A DNA stretch of 64,000 nt from Nonomuraea africana (GCF_014873535.1 NZ_JADBEF010000001.1:1674001-1738000), one strand, 5' to 3'; shown: positions 38,398-47,700, counted from the first letter of the stretch. Program-made: numbers and translations. Notes: a model not told the origin generated them from the letters alone.

Positions 38398-39510
38398 ATG
38401 ACTGTGTCGTCGACGGACTGGCTCCTCCTCATCGGCTCTGTCTTCGCAGCCATCGTGGGAGTCGAACTGGTCCGGCGGCTGTTGCTGAAGGCCGGCCGCA
38501 CGTGGGATTTCATCGGGCACCTGGTGCGCAGGTGCACCTGGCCCGGCTTCGCGGTCGCCGCGGTGGTGGCCTTCAACGCCGCCTTCACCCCCAACATGGT
38601 CAGCAAGTCGGCCGAGCCGGTGGTCGAGCGCCTCATGGGCGTCGTCACCATCGCGGTGGTCACGTGGCTGGTGATCCAGGCCGCCTACGCGGTCACCGAC
38701 CTCGTCCTCGACCAGCTGGAGCGGGTCGATGAGGACAACCGCAGGGCCAGGCGGACCAGGACGCAGATCGCGCTGGTCCGCAGGGTCGCCGCCGCGGTGA
38801 TCATCGTGATCGCCTTCGGCGCGGCGCTGTTCACCTTCCCCGAGGTGCGGGCGCTCGGCGCGGGCCTGCTGGCCTCGGCTGGCATCCTGGGCGCCATCGT
38901 CGGCATCGCGGCCCAGCCCACGATCGGCAACATGCTCGCCGGGCTGCAGCTCGTCTTCAGCGACGCGCTGCGGCTCGACGACGTGGTCGTGGTCAACGGC
39001 GAGTGGGGCAGGGTCGAGGAGCTCACGCTCACCTACGTCGTGGTCCGCTCGTGGGACGAGCGCAGGCTGGTCTTCCCCGTCTCCTTCTTCACCCAGAACC
39101 CGTTCGAGAACTGGACCAGGCACGGCAGCAGGGTCATCGGCCACGTCTACTTCAGGGTCGACTGGTCGGTGCCGGTGCCCGAGCTGCGCGAGGAGCTGCA
39201 CCGCTTCATCAAGGACCACCCGCTGTGGGATCAGAAGGACTGGACCCTCCAGGTCACCGACATCCTGCCCAACGGCCTGGTGGAGCTGCGCGCGCTGATG
39301 AGCGCCGCCGACTCCGCCTCCGTGTGGGATCTGAAGGCCGACGCCCGCGAGCACCTGGTGGCCTACCTCAAGGCCAATCACCCGCAGGCGCTGCCCCGCT
39401 TCAGGGTGGAGAGCTCCTCCTACGGCGCGTTCGCCGACTCAGGCCCCGGGGGCTGGCCGAAGGACCCGCGTGGCCCCCGCGATCAGCGCGGTGGCCAGAA
39501 CCCAGCCTGA
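38398..39510 (+). CDS. MscS-family mechanosensitive ion channel
   Basis: This 370-residue channel protein opens on membrane tension to release solutes. The N-terminal ~135 residues hold about four membrane helices. The pore helix region is ALGAGLLASAGILGAIVGIAAQPTIGNMLAG and the start of the beta domain GLQLVFSDALRLDDVVVVNGEWGRVEEL (seen as the parts LRLDDVVVVNGEWGRVEE and VFPVSFFTQNPFENWTR). The cytoplasmic alpha/beta part follows. The Gly/Ala-rich packing of TM3 is conserved. The last 72 bp overlap the 3' end of the opposite-strand gene, so the Gly/Pro-rich tail is constrained by two frames. Confidence 0.93.
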   Translation: MTVSSTDWLLLIGSVFAAIVGVELVRRLLLKAGRTWDFIGHLVRRCTWPGFAVAAVVAFNAAFTPNMVSKSAEPVVERLMGVVTIAVVTWLVIQAAYAVTDLVLDQLERVDEDNRRARRTRTQIALVRRVAAAVIIVIAFGAALFTFPEVRALGAGLLASAGILGAIVGIAAQPTIGNMLAGLQLVFSDALRLDDVVVVNGEWGRVEELTLTYVVVRSWDERRLVFPVSFFTQNPFENWTRHGSRVIGHVYFRVDWSVPVPELREELHRFIKDHPLWDQKDWTLQVTDILPNGLVELRALMSAADSASVWDLKADAREHLVAYLKANHPQALPRFRVESSSYGAFADSGPGGWPKDPRGPRDQRGGQNPA

Positions 39511-40962
39511 CACCACCAGTGTCCAGGCCACCCACGCCGTCCACCCGGCCGGCTCGTAGGCGCCGCGCACCTCGAACACGCTGACCGGCACCAGAAGGTC
39601 GAGGCAGTAGACGAAGGCGTTGAACGTGCGCACCTCGTCGGGGTCCACCTGGATCGGCGGAACTCTGTTGAAGATCACCGTGCCCGCGGCCAGCAGCAGC
39701 GCCGCCCACACTCCCGCCAGCCAGGAGCGGTAGCCGTAGCCGACCATGAGGTCGAGCAGCCGCCCCCAGAACCTGCCCGGCGCGCGCAGCGTGCCGCGCC
39801 GCTCGCGCTGCTTGGCCAGCAGCACCCGCCGCGCGTCGGGCTCGTGCCCGATGCGCCGGTACCACGAGGCCAGTTGCTCGTACGGCTGCGGCCGGTATCC
39901 ACCGGGATCGCGGCGCAGCCAGTCGAGCCGCTCGGCGACGCTCCAGTGGCCGCGCAGCGTCTCGTAGCTCAGCCCGGTGAGCTGCACCCGTTCCGGATAG
40001 GCGTCGGGCGCGTCGAGCAGCACCCCGATGCGGGAGTAGCCCAGGTTGACCTCGCCCACGACCTCGTCGGGGCGCATGATCACCTCGTCGGCCTGCATGT
40101 GGCTGAGGTGCAGCGCCCGCCCCTCGGCCCGCACCGAGGCGTGGTGCAGCGAGAGCACCCCGTCGATCCGCGCGCCGCGCATCCTGACCGTGCCCTCCGC
40201 CGTGAAGCCACGGCTGAGCTCGACCGTGCCCGCCGTCACGAAGTCGGCGTTGATCGCGCCCACGTGGGCGCCCTCCAGATAGAGGCCGCCGGGGAAGTCG
40301 CCGCCGATCAGCCGCAGCCCGCCGTGGGCGCGCAGCCCGCGCAGGAACGTGCCGCCGCCCACCGACAGCCCTCCGGCCCACAGCGCCCACTCATGCATGG
40401 TGGTGCCGGCGCCGCCCTCGGGCTCGCGCACGTCGCCGAAGGCCGACTCCGACGTCGTACGGCGCGGCGGCGGCGCGGTCAGCACCGTCCTGGACAGCCG
40501 GCACTGCCCCTCGACGCGCGCGTTGTCGAGGCGCACCCCCGCGTGCACCGTGGAGCCGTCGAGCTCGAACAGGCCGCCCACCGTCATCCGCGAGCCCTTG
40601 AACCTGGCCAGCTCGCACCCGCGCAGCCGGACGCCCCTGGTCGTGGCGTCGGTCAGGTCGACCGTCCCGGCCAGGTGGCAGTTGAGCAGGTACAGGGTGG
40701 CGTCGATCGCCGCGTCGGACAGATCGAGGGTGCCGACCACGCGGGCGCCGGCCAGGCGCACGCCCGGCACCTGCCCGGGGACGCGGTCGACCGCGCCGAG
40801 GAGCAGGGCGGCGATCACCTCGGCGCGCACCTCCCGCTCGCGCCCCCATCGCCCGGCCTGCGCGGGATCGTCGCGCTCCTTGTCGCCCTCCCGCAGGTCG
40901 ACCCAAGCCCCGGTCGGGAAGGCCCGCCAGAGGCGGCGTTCGGCGGGAGATAATCTGCGCAC
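39439..40962 (-). CDS. Membrane protein with beta-helix-like repeats and C-terminal membrane helices
   Basis: This is a 507-residue protein. After a short N-terminus (RRLSPAERRLWRAFPTGAWV) it contains many imperfect repeats of the form 'xVxGxLxLxxAxVxG' (VRLAGARVVGTLDLSDAAID, LFELDGSTVHAGVRLDNARVEG, VRMRGARIDGVLSLHHASV). These suggest a pentapeptide- or bactofilin-like beta-helix. Residues ~330-400 are helical (SVAERLDWLRRDPGGYRPQPYEQLASWYR), then three membrane helices close the protein. Homologues in actinomycetes are often loosely labelled membrane-associated oxidoreductases, for which I see no motif. It is divergent from nothing and converges on mscS with a 72-bp overlap. Confidence 0.8.
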   Translation of the reverse strand: MRRLSPAERRLWRAFPTGAWVDLREGDKERDDPAQAGRWGREREVRAEVIAALLLGAVDRVPGQVPGVRLAGARVVGTLDLSDAAIDATLYLLNCHLAGTVDLTDATTRGVRLRGCELARFKGSRMTVGGLFELDGSTVHAGVRLDNARVEGQCRLSRTVLTAPPPRRTTSESAFGDVREPEGGAGTTMHEWALWAGGLSVGGGTFLRGLRAHGGLRLIGGDFPGGLYLEGAHVGAINADFVTAGTVELSRGFTAEGTVRMRGARIDGVLSLHHASVRAEGRALHLSHMQADEVIMRPDEVVGEVNLGYSRIGVLLDAPDAYPERVQLTGLSYETLRGHWSVAERLDWLRRDPGGYRPQPYEQLASWYRRIGHEPDARRVLLAKQRERRGTLRAPGRFWGRLLDLMVGYGYRSWLAGVWAALLLAAGTVIFNRVPPIQVDPDEVRTFNAFVYCLDLLVPVSVFEVRGAYEPAGWTAWVAWTLVVSGWVLATALIAGATRVLRPAPGA

Positions 40963-41099
40963 GGGTGAACTTTAATATGTGGCGCTTTCCTGAATTGCGC
41001 TATTACCTTGGGGGTGTTCGCGAGAGAGAAAGGTCCATTTCTTTCTCAGGTCTGACCGGCGGGAATGGCGCCCCCCGGATGGATGCGAACTCCTTTGCG

Positions 41100-41134
41100 C
41101 CCCGGGCCTGGACCCACGCCAGCCGAGCCCGGGG
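41100..41134 (-). terminator. Hairpin ending the flippase-acetyltransferase-aminotransferase operon
   Basis: GCCCGGGG (41127-41134) and CCCCGGGC (41100-41107) form an 8-bp GC stem immediately after the DegT stop on the minus strand. A second AT-richer hairpin, GAGAAAG (41026-41032) with CTTTCTC (41041-41047), lies further downstream. Confidence 0.6.
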
Positions 41135-42271
41135 TCAGACGTCGGGTGGAACGGCGGGCCGGACCTTGAGGTCGGCGAGGAGTCCGGCCAGCCGCCGGGC
41201 GCGCAGCGGGTCGACGGGCAGGACATGACTCGTCCACCAGCGGGCGACCTCGGGGTTCGGCCCCTGCGCGACCAGGTCGAGATAGTCGCTCAGCGGCGGG
41301 TCGTAGACGAATCCCGGCACGATGCCGCGCCGTTCCAGCTGGGCGACGACGGCGTCCCTGTCCTCCACCACGAGCGGCACCCGAAGCAGCGGCTGGGGTT
41401 CGGCGTGCCGTACCCCTTCGGCCGCCCACGGGGTGTCGCGCAGCAGCCTGACCCCCGCCAGCCGAGGCTCCCGCTCGCGGTCGATGACCCTGAAGCGCGA
41501 GCGCTGGTAGCGGCGCAGGAGCGGGCCCTGCCGCATCCGCCAGTCCGCCAGGTCGATGGACAGCCAGTAGTCGAGCGCCGTGAGCACCTGCTCCGGCTCG
41601 CCGCGACCGGATAGCGCCGCCTGGAGCTCGGGCTCGCGGGCGGGCAGGCGATGGCCGGTCCACCGCATGAGCCCGAGCCGCCGCAGCGCGTTCCACACCG
41701 GCCTGACCAGCCCGGTCCGGTAGATCGTCTCCCTGATGACGGGCCGCAGGATCGCGGGCAGCTGGCGGCCGGGAACCAGCAGCTCGTCGCGCGCGGCCGC
41801 CAGCGCCCGCAGCTCGGCGGGATCGGCGCAGGTCAGGTAGCCGCCCGACATCGCCCTGCCGTGCTTGGCGAGGCTGAAGACCCCCGCCGCCCCGAACGTG
41901 CCCGCGGGACGCCCCTCCACCGTCGTCAGCATCGCGTGGGCGGCGTCGTCGATGATCGTCACGCCGTGCCGCGAGCAGGCCGCCGTGAGCGCGGCGATCC
42001 GGTCGGGCTGGCCGTACAGGTGGGTGGTGAGGACGCCCGCGACGCCGCTCCAGTCGACGGCCTCGACGTCGAGGTTGCCGTCGCGCCACGAGACCGGCGC
42101 CATCACCGGGGTGAGCCCCGCCGCCAGCGCCACGAACAGCACGCTCTCGCAGTTGGTCGGCGCGATCAGCACCCGGTCGCCGGGCCGGAACCAGTGGCGC
42201 AGCGCGAGGAAGAGGCCGAGCCTGGCCGACGGGACGTGGACGCAGTCCTGTCCGATCCTGTCGCGCATCAT
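41135..42271 (-). CDS. DegT/DnrJ/EryC1-type PLP aminotransferase
   Basis: This is a 378-residue fold-type I aminotransferase or dehydratase of nucleotide-sugar metabolism. Marks are VHVPSARLGLFLALRHWFRPGDRVLIAPTNCES (cofactor phosphate loop region, seen in parts), TTHLYGQPDRI, TIIDDAAHAM (PLP pyridine Asp) and FSLAKHGRAMSGG with the Schiff-base Lys. It is the last gene of the minus-strand trio; its ATG overlaps the previous stop (ATGA), so translation is coupled. Partners are a flippase and a FemAB/GNAT-like protein, so the amino sugar it makes probably decorates a surface glycan. The exact substrate is unknown. Confidence 0.85.
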   Translation of the reverse strand: MMRDRIGQDCVHVPSARLGLFLALRHWFRPGDRVLIAPTNCESVLFVALAAGLTPVMAPVSWRDGNLDVEAVDWSGVAGVLTTHLYGQPDRIAALTAACSRHGVTIIDDAAHAMLTTVEGRPAGTFGAAGVFSLAKHGRAMSGGYLTCADPAELRALAAARDELLVPGRQLPAILRPVIRETIYRTGLVRPVWNALRRLGLMRWTGHRLPAREPELQAALSGRGEPEQVLTALDYWLSIDLADWRMRQGPLLRRYQRSRFRVIDREREPRLAGVRLLRDTPWAAEGVRHAEPQPLLRVPLVVEDRDAVVAQLERRGIVPGFVYDPPLSDYLDLVAQGPNPEVARWWTSHVLPVDPLRARRLAGLLADLKVRPAVPPDV

Positions 42272-43365
42272 CGGCGCCTGCCGTACGCGCGAAGGAGCCG
42301 GTCGGCGGCTCGGTAGAGCACGGGGGTGTCGAGCACGAGCCTGCGCGCGAGCCTGACCGGCTCGTGGCGCGCGCGGTGCACGGCCGCGCCGAGGGTACGG
42401 CGGCGCACGACGCCCTCGGCGACGGGTGCGCCGTGGCTGCGCAGCGCCTCCTTGTACTCCGAGCCCGTGCCGATGCCCAGGTCCATGGCGCGCAGCCCGG
42501 CGCCGGCGGCCGCCTCGGCCATGCGCAGGTGCTGGATGAGACCGGGGGAGTACTTGGCGAACGCGGGATCGTAGGCGGGGAACCAGCCCACGAGGACCGA
42601 GTCGGAGCGCAGGCCGAAGTGTCCGGCGACGGGCCGGCCGCCGACGTACATCATGGACAGCGGGCCCGCGAAGGACGGCGTGTCGATCGCGTGCAGCCGC
42701 TCGGCCAGCTCCACCACCCACGGCTTGCCGAACCGGTCGGCCCGGCCCATGCGGCGGTACTGCGCGGACTTCCACTCCCGTAACGCGCGGAAGTCGCCCG
42801 GATCGCGCGAGGCGAAGTCGAAGGTGATCTCGCCGGCGTCCCTGCCGAGCTTGCGCTCCTTGTACAGGGTGCTCTTGTAGAACTTGGGCGAGCGCTTGGC
42901 CAGCGCCTCCGCGTAGGCGCCGTATCCCGCCGACAGGTCGAGCACCACGCTCTGCTGCGACAGCGTCTCGTACGGCTGGAACCACGGCTGCCGTTCGACC
43001 AGGCAGCCGAACTCCCAGACGTGCAACCCCAGCCCCTTCAGCAGCGCCTGGGCGTCGAAGGCGGCGCCGGGCCGATGGATCACCCCCTGGCACAGCGAGA
43101 CCCACGCGCCGATCGCCGACCCCATTCCGCCCGTGCGGACCTCGAACGGGAAGAAGCCGGCCAGCCCCTCCTCGTCGCTCAGGATCCCGACCCGCGCGGC
43201 CGCGCTCACCTCGCCCATGGCCAGGGCGAACTCGGGGCTGAGAAAGGGGTTGGCGAGGTGTGGCTGCGCGGCCTGCATGCCGCGCCAGGCCGTGAGCTCG
43301 CTGGTGCCGAGCTCGCCGGGTCGAACAACTGATACGGACTGGTATTTCCTGTCAAGTTGCTGCAT
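42268..43365 (-). CDS. FemAB-like / CelD-type GNAT acyltransferase
   Basis: This 365-residue protein is of the tandem-GNAT (FemAB-like, PF13480-type) family that attaches acyl or aminoacyl groups to glycans or lipid-linked precursors. ATG 43365 follows AGGGTGGG. Features are FLSPEFALAMGEV, GFFPFEV, LAKRSPKFYKSTLYKERKLGRD, FREL-type helix LREWKSAQYRRMGRADRFG, PSFAGPLSMMYVGGRPVAGHFGLRS and YSPGLIQHLRMAEAAAGAG, AMDLGIGTGSEYKEALRSHG. These are the usual second-domain motifs. It sits between flippase and aminotransferase and probably acylates the amino group that the latter installs. That order of action is inference. Confidence 0.83.
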   Translation of the reverse strand: MQQLDRKYQSVSVVRPGELGTSELTAWRGMQAAQPHLANPFLSPEFALAMGEVSAAARVGILSDEEGLAGFFPFEVRTGGMGSAIGAWVSLCQGVIHRPGAAFDAQALLKGLGLHVWEFGCLVERQPWFQPYETLSQQSVVLDLSAGYGAYAEALAKRSPKFYKSTLYKERKLGRDAGEITFDFASRDPGDFRALREWKSAQYRRMGRADRFGKPWVVELAERLHAIDTPSFAGPLSMMYVGGRPVAGHFGLRSDSVLVGWFPAYDPAFAKYSPGLIQHLRMAEAAAGAGLRAMDLGIGTGSEYKEALRSHGAPVAEGVVRRRTLGAAVHRARHEPVRLARRLVLDTPVLYRAADRLLRAYGRRR

Positions 43366-43376
43366 GACCCACCCTG

Positions 43377-44726
43377 CTAGGGAACTACGGCGACCTTTCG
43401 TAGATGTGGCACGACGGCGAGGGCCACGACGGCGTTGGCCGCCAGGACCGCGTAGCCGACGCCGGTGATCCCCGCGATCGGGAAGAGCACCGCGATGAGG
43501 CCCAGCATGATGACGGCGAGCCCGATCTGCACGACCGCCAGCCGCCGGGCCTGGCTCAGCGCCCTCAGCGTGCTGAGGTGGATCTCGATCAGCATGCCGG
43601 GCAGGACCGACAGCGCCATCAGCCGCAGCAGCGGCGAGGTCGCCTCGGCCAACTCCGCGCTGAAGACCGTCAGGATCAGCGGCGCCGCCAGTGTCGCGAC
43701 CGCCACGATCGGCACGATGATCAGCACCGTGCGGCGCAGCGCGGTGCGCACGCTGCGCGCCAGCTCGGACGCGCGGAAGGCGCCCTCCACGGTGAGCGAG
43801 ACCGCCATGTTGGCCGCCAGCAGCCCGATCATGCAGCCCAGCGTGTGGGTGACGGAGAAGTAGCCGAAGGTGGTGGCGTCGTTGAGCCAGGCCGCCACCA
43901 GCACGGGCACGAGGTAGAGGGTCAGCAGTAACGACAGCGCGCCGGGGAAGTCGCCGGCCAGGAAGCGGCCGATCTCCCGCAGCCGCGGCGGGGCACCCTC
44001 GTTCTCCGCCACGTGCCGGGGGATGGCGTGCCGGAAGATGAACCAGTTGATCGGGATCAGCGCCATCGCGGTCGGGATGATCCACGACAGGAAGATGCCG
44101 CCGAACAGCCCGCCCTCGGGCAGCGCGAACGCCAGACCGGCCAGCAGCGCCATCTTCACCAGCCCGAAGGCCAGGCTGTTGGCCGGGACCCAGACCGCCT
44201 TGCGCAGCCCCGCCAGCGTCACGTCCTGCAGCGTGAAGATCGTCCAGACCAGCACGGAGGCCAGGAAGAACAGGCCGGGGCCGAACCCGCCGAGCTCGGC
44301 GTAGGCGGGACCCCACAGCGGCAGCGTCAGCAGGAACCCCAGCGCCGCCACCACGCCCGTCGCTCCCGCCACGGTGTAACCGCGCAGCACGAACTCGGAG
44401 GTGCGCCGGCCCGCGACCGGGATGAACCGCGCCATCGCGCCCACGAACGCCAGCCCCGTGAGAGAGGAGAACAGGCGCATCGCGCTGATCATCGTCTGGC
44501 CCTCGCCGAACGCGGCGGGGGAGTAGAGCCTGGTGGCCAGGAACCAGTAGCCGAGGCCGAGCACGGCGGTGATCGCCGTGTTGATCATCAGCGCGTAGGC
44601 CTGGAGGAACAGCGGGTTGCGCAGGTCTCTGCGCAGGCGATCGGCCAGGGTGGGGGGCGCGCCGGCGGTGGGCATGGTCTCATCGTCGCCCGGACCGCTT
44701 GCGGATCCCTTACCGAAGACTGTCAC
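43377..44726 (-). CDS. MOP-superfamily polysaccharide/lipid-linked glycan flippase
   Basis: This integral membrane protein of ~449 residues has about 12 helices (first: LQAYALMINTAITAVLGLGYWFLATRLYSP; last: YAVLAANAVVALAVVPHL). It matches the Wzx/oligosaccharide-flippase branch of the MOP exporter superfamily and would move a lipid-linked glycan across the membrane. The GTG at 44726 is preferred because GGGAGG lies 6 nt before it; a GTG two codons earlier (44732) is also possible. It is the first gene of the trio ending at 41135. No polymerase or glycosyltransferase is in the cluster, so the repeat unit is probably built elsewhere. Confidence 0.85.
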   Translation of the reverse strand: MTVFGKGSASGPGDDETMPTAGAPPTLADRLRRDLRNPLFLQAYALMINTAITAVLGLGYWFLATRLYSPAAFGEGQTMISAMRLFSSLTGLAFVGAMARFIPVAGRRTSEFVLRGYTVAGATGVVAALGFLLTLPLWGPAYAELGGFGPGLFFLASVLVWTIFTLQDVTLAGLRKAVWVPANSLAFGLVKMALLAGLAFALPEGGLFGGIFLSWIIPTAMALIPINWFIFRHAIPRHVAENEGAPPRLREIGRFLAGDFPGALSLLLTLYLVPVLVAAWLNDATTFGYFSVTHTLGCMIGLLAANMAVSLTVEGAFRASELARSVRTALRRTVLIIVPIVAVATLAAPLILTVFSAELAEATSPLLRLMALSVLPGMLIEIHLSTLRALSQARRLAVVQIGLAVIMLGLIAVLFPIAGITGVGYAVLAANAVVALAVVPHLRKVAVVP

Positions 44727-44811
44727 GCCCACCTCCCACCGCTCATCATGTCCGAAGATCGGCGGTAGGTCGCGGATCGTAAGTCAGTCGTTATCCAGCG
44801 TGAACCGGCGT

Positions 44812-44844
44812 CGCGGCGCGGGCTCGGGTGCTCCCCGCGCCGCG
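44812..44844 (-). terminator. Hairpin downstream of glgC
   Basis: A perfect 11-bp stem, CGCGGCGCGGG (44812-44822) with CCCGCGCCGCG (44834-44844), has an 11-nt loop. It begins 8 bp past the glgC stop on the minus strand and separates glgC from the flippase operon. Confidence 0.75.
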
Positions 44845-44852
44845 GTCTCGCG

Positions 44853-46088
44853 CTACCGATCCACGATCTCGTTCTTGCCGATCACCACGACGCCGCCCTT
44901 GGTGACGGCGAAGCGGGTGCGGTCGTAGTCGAGGTCGAAGCCGATGCGGGCGCCGTCGGGGATGACGACGTTCTTGTCCACGATGGCCTTGCGGACGATG
45001 GCGCCCCTGCCGATCTTCACGTTGTCCATCAGCACGGAGTCCTCGACCAGGGAGTGGGAGTGCAGGACCACGCGGGGCGACAGGATCGAGCGCCTGGCGG
45101 TGCCGCCCGAGATGATGACACCGGGGGAGACCAGCGAGTCGATCGCGTGGCCCACCCTGTCGCCCTCGTCGTGCACGAACTTGGCCGGCGGCAGCGGGTC
45201 GTGCCCCGTGTAGATCGGCCAGCGGTCGTTGTACAGGTTGAAGACCGGGTGCGCGGAGATCAGGTCCATGTGCGCCTCGTAGTAGGCGTCGAGGGTACCG
45301 ACGTCGCGCCAGTAGCCGCGGTCGCGCTCGGTCGAGCCCGGCACGAGGTTGTTGGCGAAGTCGTAGACCTCGGCCACGCCCGACTTGACCAGCATCGGAA
45401 TGATGTTCCCGCCGAGATCGTGCTTGCTGGTCGGGTCGAGCGCGTCCTCCCGCACGGCGTCGATCATCGCCTGCGTCCTGAAGACGTAGTTGCCCATCGA
45501 GGCGTAGACCTCGTCGGGGGAGTCGGGCAGGCCGACCGCGTCCTTCGGCTTCTCCCTGAACGCCACGATCCTGCGGCCCTCGGGGTCGGTCTCGATCACG
45601 CCGAACTGGTCGGCGAGCGACAGCGGCTGCCTGATCGCGGCCACCGTCACCTCCGCGCCCGAGTCGACGTGCTGGTTCACCATCTGCCGGGGATCCATCC
45701 GGTAGATGTGGTCGGCGCCGAAGACGATGACGTGCTCCGGCATCTCGTCGTAGATGAGGTTGAGGTTCTGGAAGAGCGCGTCGGCCGAGCCGGAGAACCA
45801 CCGGGGGCCCAGGCGCTGCTGCGCGGGCACGGGGGTCACGTAGTTGCCCAGCATCGCCGACAGCCGCCAGGTGCGCGACACGTGCCGGTCGAGACTGTGG
45901 TTCTTGTACTGCGTCAGCACCACGATCTTCAGGTAGTGTCCGTTGGCGAGATTCGACAGCACGAAGTCGATCAGCCGGTACATCCCGCCGAACGGCACGG
46001 CCGGTTTGGCGCGGTCCGCCGTGAGCGGCATCAGTCTCTTTCCTTCTCCACCGGCGAGCACGACTGCGAGGACCCTGGGCGACGTCAT
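44853..46088 (-). CDS. glgC: Glucose-1-phosphate adenylyltransferase
   Basis: This 411-residue enzyme makes ADP-glucose from glucose-1-phosphate and ATP for glycogen or maltose-1-phosphate synthesis. Signatures are [29 protein letters not shown] (nucleotide-binding N-terminus, seen in parts), [26 protein letters not shown] and a C-terminal left-handed beta-helix with hexapeptide repeats ([39 protein letters not shown]). It is divergent from the glycosyltransferase gene with 56 bp between starts, the arrangement known from mycobacteria and other actinobacteria. Confidence 0.97.
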   Translation of the reverse strand: MTSPRVLAVVLAGGEGKRLMPLTADRAKPAVPFGGMYRLIDFVLSNLANGHYLKIVVLTQYKNHSLDRHVSRTWRLSAMLGNYVTPVPAQQRLGPRWFSGSADALFQNLNLIYDEMPEHVIVFGADHIYRMDPRQMVNQHVDSGAEVTVAAIRQPLSLADQFGVIETDPEGRRIVAFREKPKDAVGLPDSPDEVYASMGNYVFRTQAMIDAVREDALDPTSKHDLGGNIIPMLVKSGVAEVYDFANNLVPGSTERDRGYWRDVGTLDAYYEAHMDLISAHPVFNLYNDRWPIYTGHDPLPPAKFVHDEGDRVGHAIDSLVSPGVIISGGTARRSILSPRVVLHSHSLVEDSVLMDNVKIGRGAIVRKAIVDKNVVIPDGARIGFDLDYDRTRFAVTKGGVVVIGKNEIVDR

Positions 46089-46144
46089 GGCGTGACGCTA
46101 CCCCGAAACGGGCTGTCAACGCAGGGGTGCGTTAGGGTCGCGGT

Positions 46145-47317
46145 GTGCGCGTCGATCTGCTGAGTCGTGAATATCCGCCCGAGGTGTACGGCGGCGCCGG
46201 AGTGCACGTGGAATACCTCGCCAGAGAGCTGAGACGCCTGGCCGACGTGCGGGTGCGCTGCTTCGGCGCGGCCAGGGACGAGCCGGGCGTGTCCGCCTAC
46301 CGGGTGCCGGGCGGCCTCGAGACCGCCAACGCCGCGCTGCAGGTGCTCGGCATCGACCTGGAGATGGCCGCCGCCTGTGAGGGCGCCGACCTGGTCCACA
46401 GCCACACGTGGTACGCCAACTTCGCCGGGCACGTCGCCAAGATGCTGTACGGCACGCCGCACGTCGTCACCACCCACAGCCTCGAGCCGCTGCGCCCGTG
46501 GAAGGCCGAGCAGCTGGGCGGCGGCTACACGCTGTCGTCCTGGGCCGAGCGCACCGCCCTGGCCGCGGCCGACGCGATCGTCGCGGTGTCGGAGGGCATG
46601 CGACGCGACGTGCTCGCCGCCTACCCCGAGATCGCGCCCGACCGGGTCAGCGTCATCCACAACGGCATCGACACCGTCGAGTACGCCCCCGACCACGGGC
46701 TCGAGGTGCTGAAGAAGCACGGCATCGACCCGGGCCGGCCGTACGTCGTCTTCGTCGGGCGGATCACCAGGCAGAAGGGCCTCGTGCACCTGCTCAGGGC
46801 GGTCCGCTCCATCGATCAGGGGGCGCAGCTCGTGCTGTGCGCCGGCGCGCCCGACACGCCCGAGATCGCGGTCGAGGTGCGCGGGCTGGTCGAGGGGCTG
46901 GAGCGCGACGGGGTGTTCTGGATCTCCGAGATGCTGCCCAAGCCCGAGGTCATCCAGCTGCTCACGCACGCGACGGTGTTCGTCTGCCCCTCGGTGTACG
47001 AGCCGATGGGAATCGTCAACCTGGAGGCGATGGCCTGCGAGACCGCCGTCGTCGCCACCGCGACGGGCGGCATCCCCGAGGTGGTGGCCGACGGCGAGAC
47101 GGGCCTGCTGGTGCCCATCGAGCAGGGGCGCGACGGCACGCCGCACCAGCCTGAGAGGTTCGAGGCCGACCTCGCCGAGCGGGTCAACGCGCTGCTCGGC
47201 GACCCCGCCAGAGCCAGGGCGCTGGGCCAGGCCGGCAGGGCGCGCGCCGTCGAGCACTTCTCGTGGGAGCGCATCGCCACGCGCACCATGGAGCTCTACG
47301 CCACGCTCGGCGGCTGA
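46145..47317 (+). CDS. glgA: Actinobacterial GT4 glycogen synthase / alpha-maltose-1-phosphate synthase (GlgM type)
   Basis: This 390-residue retaining glycosyltransferase of family 4 begins with GTG (VRVDLLSREYPPEVYGGAGVHVEYLARELR in parts). It uses ADP-glucose. The actinobacterial enzyme (Rv1212c-like, GlgM) joins it to glucose-1-phosphate to form maltose-1-phosphate for the GlgE pathway, and may also extend glycogen. Marks are VVTTHSLEPLRPWK, VIHNGID, FVGRITRQKGLVHLL and the C-terminal CPSVYEPMGIVNLEAMA with the EX7E glutamates. It is divergent from glgC, its substrate supplier. A CGATCA/TGATCG pair (47328-47333 and 47344-47349) lies after the stop. Confidence 0.95.
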   Translation: MRVDLLSREYPPEVYGGAGVHVEYLARELRRLADVRVRCFGAARDEPGVSAYRVPGGLETANAALQVLGIDLEMAAACEGADLVHSHTWYANFAGHVAKMLYGTPHVVTTHSLEPLRPWKAEQLGGGYTLSSWAERTALAAADAIVAVSEGMRRDVLAAYPEIAPDRVSVIHNGIDTVEYAPDHGLEVLKKHGIDPGRPYVVFVGRITRQKGLVHLLRAVRSIDQGAQLVLCAGAPDTPEIAVEVRGLVEGLERDGVFWISEMLPKPEVIQLLTHATVFVCPSVYEPMGIVNLEAMACETAVVATATGGIPEVVADGETGLLVPIEQGRDGTPHQPERFEADLAERVNALLGDPARARALGQAGRARAVEHFSWERIATRTMELYATLGG

Positions 47318-47385
47318 CTGGACATCACGATCATCCGGGTATGTGATCGTAGCGGCAGACCGTCTCCCCACCCCCAGGAGTAGCC

Positions 47386-47700
47386 GTGACCGAGATCATG
47401 CGAATGCCCCTGGACGGCGGCGGCGCCCTCTACGTCGAGGTGCCCGACCGCAGCGCGGGAACGCGCAAGGTCTCCCGCACCGGCGAGGTGATCGAGGCCT
47501 CCGTCGAGTCGCTGCAGGTGGCCCTGCGTCCCGTCAGAGAGGCGGCCACGGCGGCGCTCGACGCCTTCCGCGAGTCGTCGCCCGACGAGGTCGAGCTCGA
47601 GTTCTCGGTCAAGCTCAACGCCGAGGCCGGCGCGGTGATCGCGAAGACCTGTGTCGAGGGGCACATCCAGGTGCGGCTGTCCTGGCGGAGCGGCGCGTAG
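47386..47700 (+). CDS. Trypsin-co-occurring domain 1 (Trypco1, CU044_2847 family) protein
   Basis: This 104-residue single-domain protein has GTG 47386 after CCAGGAG. The pattern fits the Trypco1 family: GGGALYVEVPD near the start, helix SLQVALRPVREAATAALDAF, then the family core PDEVELEFSVKLNAEAGAVIAKT and the terminal strand VRLSWR. Trypco1 proteins usually accompany trypsin- or caspase-like proteases and other effector modules in actinobacterial conflict systems. Here no protease gene adjoins it; the neighbours are glgA and pgeF. It is either an orphan adaptor or the remnant of such a system. Confidence 0.82.
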   Translation: MTEIMRMPLDGGGALYVEVPDRSAGTRKVSRTGEVIEASVESLQVALRPVREAATAALDAFRESSPDEVELEFSVKLNAEAGAVIAKTCVEGHIQVRLSWRSGA

